A DNA stretch of 16,692 nucleotides from assembly GCA_029298735.1 (NCBI GenBank), contig JANSLP010000503.1:1-16692 (forward strand), read 5' to 3'. Below are positions 1 to 7,865 of the stretch, piece by piece. A program made the position numbers and the translations under genes. The notes under the pieces were generated by a model that was given only the letters and a program-made list of their open reading frames with translations, searched no databases and had not been told where the DNA came from. Source of the DNA: Ophiostoma sp. CBS 140.51 (taxonomy: Eukaryota > Ascomycota > Sordariomycetes > Ophiostomatales > Ophiostomataceae). The number at the start of each line of letters is the position of its first letter. Within the stretch, counting starts at the first letter, position 1.

Positions 1-84
1 ACACCCAGTCTCGTCAGCAACAAGAACCGCCGCTCCCCGACACGCCCCGTCACGACTGCCAGCAAGGACTCCAACGACAATTAA
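1..84 (+). CDS. 3' end of an unidentified gene (partial, cut by window edge)
   Basis: Frame 1 is open from the first base to a TAA at 82-84 and encodes 27 residues rich in Ser, Thr, Arg, Asn and Lys. Most of its third codon positions are C or G, like the clear genes here, and the sequence turns AT-rich immediately after the stop, as expected for a 3' UTR. I read it as the basic, probably disordered C-terminus of a gene converging on gpi1. There is too little to name a family. A chance open frame of this length cannot be excluded. Confidence 0.45.
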   Translation, partial: TPSLVSNKNRRSPTRPVTTASKDSNDN

Positions 85-395
85 ATCAAATGGAAAATAG
101 ACCGAAAATAAGAACCAAAAATAAATAATTTCTAGACACACACAGCGAATTTACTGTTCATTATTGACCACAGACATAGTAATGTTATTGGGAATCATTC
201 ATTGCATTACTATTGAAGAGGCTGTGTCGAGACAGCATCAAGGGGAACTAAGTGGATCATGAGGGAAAGAGCAAATAAAATCAAACACACGTGTACTATG
301 AAGCGGTATAATAAAATCAGACAAAACAAACAAACAGCAAAGGCACCTCCCCTAGACATTAGTTCGACTACCACCACTAAAAGATGCTCCCATTA
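85..395. other. Convergent 3' intergenic region
   Basis: This 311-bp AT-rich spacer lies between the putative plus-strand 3' end and the gpi1 stop codon. It should hold the 3' UTRs and poly(A) sites of both genes. It contains A- and T-rich runs and one CACGTG palindrome (288-293). I see no coding potential. Confidence 0.6.
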
Positions 396-2759
396 TCACC
401 TTCGTGCTCTCCGGTTCAACTCTCCACCGAAACCGTTCGGCCCACCACCAACACCACCACTGATGGACTGTCCCCGCATACGCCGACCACCGCCAATATC
501 CGGGTAAGCCATGCGCTTCGCCTTGAGCGGTGGCAGCGACTTGAGCGCCTCCCACATCTCCCAGATACCCGCCCGGCGTCCTGGCAGCATGACATACTGC
601 AGGCTATACAGGTTCTTGCGGTTGATGGGTGGCACAAACTTGCCGGTTAGCAGGCATAGCAGCACCCGCGGAGCCAGATAGTGCTTGCGGATGCGTGAAC
701 CCATCTGAAAGTACTGGTGGAACATGGCCTTGAAGGACAGAGGGATGGGCGTGAGGAAGATGACTGAAGTGGACGGGTGGCTCGGCGAGGACGCGTTGGT
801 TGCGTCATCTGCAGTGGCAGAAATGGTTGTAATGTAGTTTTGGCTGTCACGAAGCTCGAACCGGATGCCGCCGGGGAGACGCCGGGGATCCTTGACCCGC
901 AGCATAAGCGCAAAGAGAGGAAAATGGTTTAGGCACGACAATAGGGTATCAAAGACGGCCTTGAGCGAGATGATGACCATACGCGCAATGGCAAAGTTGA
1001 GGTAGAAGACAACGACGGTAGGCAGAAGGAAGAACAAGAACGTGAACAGGATGGTGCCCACGAGCAGCTGGTCGAGATCGTAGTCGCACGAATCGATACG
1101 ATTACGCAAAACATTGTGCTTCTTGCCACGGAACAGGTGGAACAGCGAGATGAGAATAGTCAACTGCCAGTGGTAGATGCGCGCCGAGGCCAGATAGAAG
1201 GAGTAGATGTGGATGGTCAGGATGGACAACAGGTCCGAGAAGAGGGCAAGCGGCATACTGGCACCGGCGAAGCTCGAGAACCCGATGAACCAGATAATGT
1301 GCGGCAGGGCAGGGCGTAGTGCTTCAATGCAGCTCGACCAATATTCGATGACCCAAAGAAACAAATCGCCCAGGAATGCGGCAAGCTCCGTGTTTAGCTT
1401 GAGACCGGCGGGCCAGCCCATCAGCCACGAGATACTGCTCTGAAGCGCATCCACGGTGTAGGCGCTCAGAAGCATGCTGATCTGGTCGGCCACCCAGCCG
1501 GCATTGTCAATGATATAGGAGCCCAGGGCAATGCCAATGATGACATCGTTGGCCACAAGCCAGAGACTGTTGTAGAAACGAATGTAGTCTGGGTGACTTG
1601 TCGTGACACTCTCCCAGTCGTTGCTGCGCTGTCGCAATTTCACATACTGCATGGGCCAGTAGCAAAACTGAAGCAGCCGAATCTCGACTTGCTGTGCTGT
1701 GGCTGAGATGTCTTTAAGAGCGGCATACCGTGGGTTCGCACGCCATTCAAGCACGCGAAGAAGCATCTCGGCAGCAATGCGGTGTCCAACAAGGCCGAGC
1801 ACAAAGATGCGCGTGATGACGGGCACCACGTACAGCATGATGAGCTCCCAGATCCAGCGCAGCACAATGTCCTTCATTGTCGTCGCGGATTCGACCACAC
1901 GCTCAGACATACTAAGGCTTCGTTTTGAGCGTGTGCCGATGCGCGACACATTCTTTTGCAGCAGCTGTTCGAGCTCCCAAGCCCAGTTGATCTGGTTGAC
2001 AATCCTGGGCAGGGCACGCTCTTTGGGTGACGATGTGCGCTTGACAACAGAATGCAGGCGAAGTTTGTTAAGCAGATTCTGCTTCTTCTCTTTGCGTAGG
2101 CGCTCCTGGCGCTCGTCTTCTGCTTCGATGTCGTCGGCCATCAAGAGTGCCGCTGCCGCTGCCGCAGGGCCTCCTCGACCAATACCGCCACTGTTTCCGT
2201 TGGCTTTGCTACCATTGCCGTTGGCGTCACCATTGCTATTTCCATGTGCATTGGCACTGGCAGCACCATTCCCGCCGCGCTGGCTCTTGGCACCGTCCTT
2301 GCTGTCGTTTAAACGGTCCTTGAGAGCTAACGAGACTGGGTGAATGGAGATGTACTGCATGCGATGTGGTTGTGGCCGCTGGTAGAGGATCAGTTGGATG
2401 TTGGAAGCGCGGGCGCAGGTGACCTTGGGGATGCGGCCTCGCACGCCGGGCCCTGTGGTGGTAACGCGGACCCAGGATGAGTCTGTGTGCTGCTCTTCTG
2501 GCGCATTGGACAGGCCGAGGACGTGCATATTAGGCTGGCCGCAGAGCTCATAGATACGCGCAATATCGTGAGCACTGTTGCGGAAGAGGGTGCCCGCCTT
2601 GAGCGCAAAGTCGACATTGCGGACGTCGGCATCTTCGAGGATGGCCACGACCGTGACGTCAAGAGCCGAGTTTTTCCATCCGACGACGACACCTGGGAGC
2701 TCTGATCGCGCAATGTCGACGGGCCAGAAAACGCGCATTAACCCATCATGCTCTGGCAT
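396..2759 (-). CDS. gpi1: Gpi1/PIG-Q, GPI-GlcNAc transferase subunit
   Basis: This uninterrupted 787-residue frame encodes a Gpi1/PIG-Q family protein. The family is an accessory subunit of the ER-membrane complex that moves GlcNAc from UDP-GlcNAc to phosphatidylinositol, the first step of GPI-anchor synthesis. The N-terminus (about 8-45) has the fungal Gpi1 pattern of an MRVFWP start followed by VVVGWKN. Residues about 157-204 are a low-complexity Gly/Asn/Ser and poly-Ala insert, followed by a charged Arg/Lys/Glu segment. The GPI1 membrane domain covers about 300-610, with hydrophobic segments near 301-322, 396-418, 486-535 and 565-593. It ends in the diagnostic LNHFPLFALMLRVKDPRRLPG stretch split around residue 610. 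The C-terminus is Gly- and Arg-rich. Start: ATG at 2757-2759; Met8 is an alternative. Stop: TGA. The leader can be only 57 nt before the next gene upstream. Recognition rests on remembered family features, not a search. Confidence 0.93.
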   Translation of the reverse strand: MPEHDGLMRVFWPVDIARSELPGVVVGWKNSALDVTVVAILEDADVRNVDFALKAGTLFRNSAHDIARIYELCGQPNMHVLGLSNAPEEQHTDSSWVRVTTTGPGVRGRIPKVTCARASNIQLILYQRPQPHRMQYISIHPVSLALKDRLNDSKDGAKSQRGGNGAASANAHGNSNGDANGNGSKANGNSGGIGRGGPAAAAAALLMADDIEAEDERQERLRKEKKQNLLNKLRLHSVVKRTSSPKERALPRIVNQINWAWELEQLLQKNVSRIGTRSKRSLSMSERVVESATTMKDIVLRWIWELIMLYVVPVITRIFVLGLVGHRIAAEMLLRVLEWRANPRYAALKDISATAQQVEIRLLQFCYWPMQYVKLRQRSNDWESVTTSHPDYIRFYNSLWLVANDVIIGIALGSYIIDNAGWVADQISMLLSAYTVDALQSSISWLMGWPAGLKLNTELAAFLGDLFLWVIEYWSSCIEALRPALPHIIWFIGFSSFAGASMPLALFSDLLSILTIHIYSFYLASARIYHWQLTILISLFHLFRGKKHNVLRNRIDSCDYDLDQLLVGTILFTFLFFLLPTVVVFYLNFAIARMVIISLKAVFDTLLSCLNHFPLFALMLRVKDPRRLPGGIRFELRDSQNYITTISATADDATNASSPSHPSTSVIFLTPIPLSFKAMFHQYFQMGSRIRKHYLAPRVLLCLLTGKFVPPINRKNLYSLQYVMLPGRRAGIWEMWEALKSLPPLKAKRMAYPDIGGGRRMRGQSISGGVGGGPNGFGGELNRRARR
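2148..2291 (-). repeat. Low-complexity insert in Gpi1 (Gly/Asn/Ser plus poly-Ala)
   Basis: These bases encode Gpi1 residues about 157-204: an Asn-Gly-Ala-Ser-rich stretch with repeated NGN/NAN/GNS units, ending in a run of seven alanines. The codons are mixed, so this is repetitive protein rather than a pure microsatellite. It separates the N-terminal region from the membrane domain and is probably a disordered cytosolic linker. Confidence 0.7.
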
Positions 2760-2816
2760 GACAGGTGGTTGGAGGGGGTTTATGTGGAGGGGAAGATATA
2801 AGGGAGTTGTGATATA

Positions 2817-3232
2817 TTAAAAGGAACCGCGCCGCCGCAGTTGTTCTCGCGCCGAGATGCCGGATGCAGATGATCGAGGATGCTAAAAAAGTACCATGTT
2901 AGTTGCCGTCCTTGAATATCGTGGTATATGTATGGTGGCAGCATACCAGGCTGGCTTCTCTTGTCGCTAGGCGCTCTACTGGGATAAAAATGAGGACGAA
3001 GAGGAGGGAGAGCACGGCGAAGCCCTTTGCGGCGCGGGTCTATCAATGTTAGTCGGGGTGGTTTAACACAAGCTTAGGCCTTGCCACAGCTTGGAGACAG
3101 TAATATACTCACAACAACTCCGTAGTCCCAGGCAAAGATGGCCAGCTCATAGAGCCGAGTCACCAAGTCCCAGCGGGCGGTGATGTAGCCGGCGACAAAG
3201 ATCCCGAGAGTCAGGACGGAGAAGGGGTGCAT
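2817..3232 (-). CDS. Small membrane protein, function unknown (3 exons)
   Basis: Spliced model of 92 residues: exons 3113-3232, 3039-2947 and 2882-2817. Both introns (73 and 64 nt) have GT..AG ends and a CTAAC branch site 10-20 nt before the acceptor, and all joins keep frame. The protein starts MHPFSVLTLGIFVAGYITAR, giving a first hydrophobic segment (about 4-18). A conserved-looking region WDLVTRLYELAIFAWDYGVV follows, then a second strong hydrophobic segment (about 47-60, GFAVLSLLFVLIFIPVE) and a basic, Ser/Arg-rich tail. It looks like a two-pass organelle-membrane protein. I do not recognise the family; a loose resemblance to small serine palmitoyltransferase subunits is not enough to call. 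If intron 2 is retained, the frame ends after 17 different residues (88 aa). The stop is 57 bp before the gpi1 ATG. Confidence 0.72.
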
Positions 3233-4317
3233 AGAATCCACCGTCCTTATGAGGAGCGCATGCCGGGTGGGAAGAGGTTCTTGGGAGGTGTTTTCGAGGC
3301 AGGGAATCAGAGGGCGAGGCTGTGAGAGCCCAAGAAAGAAGCAATGCCGGCGAGGACGAGAAAAAGGACCTGAAGGATTCTGAAGAACGTCGGTGAGGAT
3401 CTAGTCGCCGAGGGATCGCAAGGAGCTGCAGCTGCAGCTGGAGAGTGGGAAGGCTGATTGTTTTTGGTGTAGGTGTCAAATTGGCCAGCTACAATATAGA
3501 ATAGAGCTTTGGGCGCGAGTGTGGTCGTACAGGAAACCCGAGGAGAGTGTGGGATGTTCGTCTGAAGTGGATGCGATGTCGCGAGAATTGGCGGTCGAAG
3601 CTATTGGTACATGCCGAAAAGGGGGGCAGAAGCAAAAAAAGAGAGAGGTGGATTGATTAGCAGCCAAAACGCCCTGCCATTTCCTGTTCTATCACCCTTT
3701 TTCTTCTTTGCTGTGCTGTCGTGGGGTGGTGGGAAGGAGGTGGTGGAGGTAGGAGGTCGGTCGCAAAATCAAAGTGGAAAAGCTTCATATCCCATCGAGT
3801 CCCATGTTGCTCCAATCTAACAGCGGCAGGCGGCGCGTGTTTGGTGTCGTGGCAGGTGCGTATGGGCGCTGTTGGTGCTGTGTGGTCGAGGTGGTGCCGC
3901 ACTGTTACAGGGGTAAGAGACCCACTTATCCTAACTCCATTGTTGCGGCAGGTTCGACCTCACCCCAACGAAAGGAGGCAAGAGCAATCACGTGCAAGCT
4001 CCCGAGGCGAGAAACGTCAAAAAGCAGGAACGAGGTGGAAGATGTCATCACGTCTGAAGGCGTTTGGCTGTAAAAGACAACATCACAGCACATATATAGA
4101 GTATTCTTGAAACACTTGTATAAACTATTTATATATGAACAGGGAGAGCGTAATAGACATAAATTGGCTAGTAAAACAAAAAAAGAAGAAGAAGGGAGAA
4201 TTGTGATGCTGCAAGACCTAGAATAAGACGACTTCCACCAAGCCTGTATTTTGATACTCGTCTTGCCCTTGAACGCCGAATGAGAATGCAGAAAGATTAA
4301 GTGTTAAAATGAAGATA
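3233..4317. other. Intergenic: promoter/leader of the small membrane gene and 3' UTR of mdm35
   Basis: No gene is supported in these 1,085 bp. The left part (3233-3700) is rich in C and T on the minus strand, as fungal leaders are. The right part (about 4075-4317) is AT-rich with several TATATA-like stretches, suiting the mdm35 3' end. A CACGTG E-box lies at 3989-3994. Short open frames on both strands are Gly-, Arg- or Ser-rich and lack family features or good splice sites. Confidence 0.55.
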
Positions 4318-4777
4318 TCATGGCTTCTTGTTGTTCATGTACAACAGGTCACTCTCCTTGTGATCCTCGCGGGCCTCTTCGACCAGCTTGTCGATGCCTT
4401 TTGCCTTGAGTGCGCCCTTTCACTTGTTAGCTATGGACAGATGTAAATGAGACTGAAGAGTAGATGGACTCACCTTCAAGCACGCCTGGTAGTCCTTGAA
4501 CAGAGCATCGCACTTGTCCTTGGTCTGAGACGTCGTTGTGCTGCGCTTGAGAAACTCTATAGACAGTTAGAGGCTGGTCAAATGCTATGGAGTGAGATGC
4601 ACAAATGGAAAAGTGGTTACCCTCGCTGTACCACTTAAGGAAGCAAGTATCGTACTTCCTGGGGCATAATCGTTAGTATTTGACGTCCAGGACAGGAATG
4701 GTTTCATCAATTCAGCTCCAGAAGAGGCAGACTTACTCCTTCACCTCATTGCACTCGGGCGCTAGAGAGGCGGACAT
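4318..4777 (-). CDS. mdm35: Mdm35, twin CX9C intermembrane-space chaperone (4 exons)
   Basis: Spliced model of 86 residues from four small exons: 4737-4777, 4621-4658, 4474-4556 and 4318-4416. The three introns (78, 64 and 57 nt) each carry GT..AG ends and a CTAAC branch site. The protein starts MSASLAPEC and has two CX9C motifs, Cys9-Cys19 (inside APECNEVKEKYDTCF) and a second pair in KCDALFKDYQACLK. The WYSEEFLK link between them is typical of yeast Mdm35 and human TRIAP1. The family is imported and oxidised by Mia40 in the mitochondrial intermembrane space. There it partners the PRELI-like proteins Ups1 and Ups2, stabilising them and enabling transfer of phosphatidic acid and phosphatidylserine. 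The length matches the family. The gene has more intron junctions than most genes its size, so automated annotation could miss it. Confidence 0.93.
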
Positions 4778-5937
4778 TGCGCTGTATAGTCCGGTTTTGT
4801 GGCTGTAGATGAGAAGCTGTCCAAAAATGACAGGCCGTGAGGTCCTTAAGAGTAGTTGACGTTTTCTGGCTGAGAGGGCTGTGGTGAGAAGACGAGAAAG
4901 ATATCAAAGAGTGTTTTGGCTGAGAAGCTCTTTGACTGAAGGTCACTAAGACAAGGCGGACAGAGAGGGTAGTTATAGCGGGGATCGGATAGCCCGTGGT
5001 TCTGGAATGTGCGGCGAGTGGCCTGTACTATCATACTATCACTAAAGGCTGTGCCCCAGGCACTCCGGAGCACCCGCTAAACTCCGCTATTAACGAACGC
5101 CGGGCCTGGCCTTTGTTGACTCGCAGCTCAGCCTTACGCTTGAATATTTACTTCTCATATTTATCAATGATCAAACCTCACTGATCATTTGATTTGTGGT
5201 GTTTATGGATTTGTTTTGGTTTTATACGCCTGCCTATCATACTGTATCTATTATACGGAGACGTCCTCCTGCCTCCTGTATCATATCCGCCACTGCCTTT
5301 TCCTCATCTTCAGATGCCCTCTATCGTCCTCATAACTTCCTCTCTATACCCTCCTTCTTACTCCGTCCCGTGGCATTCTCTAGCCCGGCTGTTTCGACAT
5401 AAAATGCTCCAGTTGAGCTTCGTCGTCCACAACCGTCCACAACCGTCCATCCCTGTTCAAGGCGATCTAAGTAAAAGGGCGGTTGAAAGGCGCGTCTTAC
5501 AAGAAGAAAAATAGCAAAAGCAGGAGGGAAAATACATCGAAGAACGGAAACGAGCCATGCCGTGTTTGCCGCCGAGAAAGGAGAACGCAAGAATGAAGTG
5601 GGCTGACCGAAAAGAGACTGCCGCAGCAAATGCAAAGAATCAAAACAGAATAAAGAAATGTAGCTTTAGTAGGAAAGGGATACATGTTTATGAGAGATAG
5701 ATATAGGCAGTAACACACGATGGTAGAAAGTACAGGATGCAAAGAAGTGAGGACGAAATGTAAAAAAAGACGCGTAGTGGAGGTTAAAACACAGCGGAGA
5801 GAAAAGCAGCATAACCAGCAAAGAAAAACAACCCGTCTCCCCGGCGCCTTCCGGAAAACAATAAAGGACATGAGCATGGGATGGACTAGGGATACATTAG
5901 AGTCGAGACGTTGGCATGATTTGTGCATACACATGCT
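4778..5937. other. Intergenic: mdm35 promoter and rpn3 3' UTR
   Basis: These 1,160 bp lie between the mdm35 start and the rpn3 stop. I see no supported gene. The mdm35-proximal part (4778-5100) should hold its promoter and leader. A mixed, pyrimidine-rich stretch on the plus strand spans about 5200-5450 and includes a short decamer repeat at 5424-5449. The part next to rpn3 (about 5500-5937) is A-rich on the plus strand, so T-rich in rpn3 sense, and suits a 3' UTR. Confidence 0.55.
5424..5449. repeat. Short 10-bp tandem repeat
   Basis: The decamer gtccacaacc occurs twice in a row and is followed by a third, partial copy (gtccat). It is a minor intergenic repeat with no visible link to a gene feature. 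Confidence 0.7.
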
Positions 5938-7865
5938 TTACATGCCCTCAAACTCGCCACCAAGGTCGTCCTCATCCAGGTCACCATCTTGTATCTCCTT
6001 TGCCATCTCACGCTCGCGCTCTCGTGCCTCCTGGGCATTCTTCAGCTCTAACCGGTGCTGGTTCATGGGGAAACGCATAGCCTGTCAAGGACTCTATTAG
6101 TATGATTTCATTTGACAGTTCTTGGATAACAACGGGAACTCACCTTGACGCTCTCGTCGTGCAGAGCAAGACACGCCCGGATACGGTCATGGAAGGCCTC
6201 GCCAGGCTCGCTTGTGGCATACACGTCGCCGACATCCTTGCTCTTCATAAAGCCGCGTTCGCGGTCGAGCGTAGCCTCAATCACACCGTCCCGGATGGCC
6301 TTGGCGACAATGTACTCCGCCGACTCCTCGCTGCCGAGGTGCAGCCGGATGCAAATGTCGCGCAGCGAAATGCGGCTGTACGACAGCGACATCATGCGAA
6401 TGCCCGTCTTGATAACGTTCTGGCGCAGACGCAGGATCAGCGAGTAAGTACCGTCCTTGCGGAAGGTGTCGGCGTGGTCGGCAATGGTCGTCTCGAAGTC
6501 CTCCAAGTTGCCAACACGCACGGCCTGCACCAACAAAAAGTACGGGTGCAGAGCCTGCTCCAGGGTCGCCTGCCGGAAGATGGCACGGTCAGGAATATCA
6601 CCCATCAGCAGCTCGACAACAAGCAGTAGCTTGGTGGCCGTCTGCGAGAAACCAACGGCCGAGGGGCTCGAGGGCGCCTTCCGCGTAGCGGCAGTCAGGT
6701 GCTCGTGAGCCTCGGTGTAATTCAGCTGAATGGCACGAATACGTCCCAGGTAATACAGGAACCGGGCAACCTGGTTGTTAGCAGCGTTCTCCGGGAACTG
6801 TGTGTGGGACACCAGCAGATCGGCCTGCGCAATGTTCGACGTCGAGAGATAGTTGCGCAGCAGCAGCACAATGACGGCCGCCTGTGTATCGACATCCTTG
6901 CGCAGCACAGCGGTGCGGAGCGCGGCCAGCAGGGCAGGGCGGATAGCGATGACGGGCGACTGCGGCGAGGGCGGCAGGGGAGCAAGCTGCTCGCTGAACA
7001 GGGAGTAGTAGAAGTACACCTTGGCGGCGAGCGAGTCGAGTGTACGACGGTTGAGGGCGTGGATGCGCTCCGTCAGGACATGCGCAAAGTCGTAGCCACG
7101 CTGCAGCTGCTTGGAGTCGTACAGGTGGACGAGGATCAGGATGCCAAGGAAAACGTCGATTTCGGGAATGATCTCCTTCTTAGGGGCGGCAGCAGACGAT
7201 GGCGGCGGCGTGCCGTTCTTAGACAGTGTTGCCGAGCTCGAAGGTGTGTCGACCTCCATGTCCGAACCATTTGGCCGCCGGCCCAAGGGCGGGTTCTCGT
7301 GGCCGAGGGCTGCCAGCAGCTGCTTTGCGGGTGTAGAGTTTGCCGGAAAGGTATCCGTGGTGACGCGTGCCAGGATATCGGGGGTCAGGCGCTTGCGAAT
7401 GGATGAGATGGAGCGCATCGCGCGGAGGGAGAAGCGGGCATCGAAAAGAGCAACAGCACGGTCGAGCAGTGCAAAGTTACTCTTAATATCTAATAGCACG
7501 CAGTGGTTAGTCATTGTCAGCCCGGTGATCCCGAATGTTGTTTGACGGAGCATTGATGCCGTGAGTGATAGATAGACATCGCCGAAAGAGTTTGAAAACG
7601 TACCTGCAGTTGTTTGGACAACGGGGTCGACCTTGACGGCATCCTCCTCCTCTACAGACGCGTCGTCGTCGGCCATGGCTACGTCGCCGTCCTGCTTCTT
7701 GCCTTTTGATGGTGCCACGACGACAGTGGCATCGTCGCCGCCCTTGCCGCCCTTCTTCTTGCCCTTCAGAGCAGTATCGTCCTTCATCTCGACATCCTTG
7801 TTGTTACGGACGCCGCCGTTCTCAACTGGCTCCTTGCCGTTGCCACGAGGTGTTTTGCCCGGCAT
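5938..7865 (-). CDS. rpn3: Rpn3/PSMD3, 26S proteasome regulatory lid subunit (3 exons)
   Basis: Spliced model of 583 residues: exons 7604-7865, 6144-7489 and 5938-6081. Rpn3 is a PCI-domain scaffold of the 19S lid, contributing to the horseshoe of PCI subunits. The N-terminus (1-87) is Lys/Gly-rich, then acidic. The family core starts at residue 88 with DIKSNFALLDRAVALFDARF. A Ser/Pro/Ala insert occupies about 160-192. The helical and PCI region (about 345-515) contains NYTEAHEHL, RKAPSSPSAVGF and LLMGDIPDRAIF. The Rpn3 C-terminal domain runs to the end with HDESVKAMRFP and an acidic tail ending GEFEGM. Yeast and human proteins are about 520-535 residues, so this one has modest extra linkers. 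ATG at 7863-7865 is the first in-frame ATG. Intron 1 (114 nt) has no in-frame stop; intron 2 (62 nt) is normal. Confidence 0.95.
7490..7603 (-). other. rpn3 intron 1, stop-free and a multiple of three
   Basis: The intron starts GTACGT and ends CTATTAG, with CTAAC 16-20 nt before the acceptor. It splits the Asp88 codon (G|AT). Its length is 114 nt and it reads through in frame, so unspliced RNA would encode 38 extra residues. I call it an intron because family members join the acidic N-terminus to the DIKSNF core without such a segment, and because all splice signals are present. Confidence 0.85.

Noticed and set aside
288..293. CACGTG sites at 288, 3989 and 13057 as a shared regulatory system
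   Set aside because: A six-base motif is expected a few times by chance in 16.7 kb. The sites lie at unrelated positions relative to gene starts.
2780..3046. An 88-codon frame (MIDPRRKG...) overlapping the small membrane gene
   Set aside because: It starts inside intron 1, reads exon 2 in another frame and crosses an evident intron. The spliced model explains the coding pattern better.
2817..3232. Assignment of the small membrane protein to the small subunit of serine palmitoyltransferase
   Set aside because: LVTRLYEL resembles part of that family, but the expected Tyr/Trp-Glu-Phe-Asn pattern after it is missing. The similarity is too weak without a profile search.
3913..3951. Possible plus-strand intron (GTAAGA, CTAAC, GGCAG)
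   Set aside because: The signals are present, but 39 nt is shorter than usual fungal introns and the flanking frames do not join into a recognisable protein.
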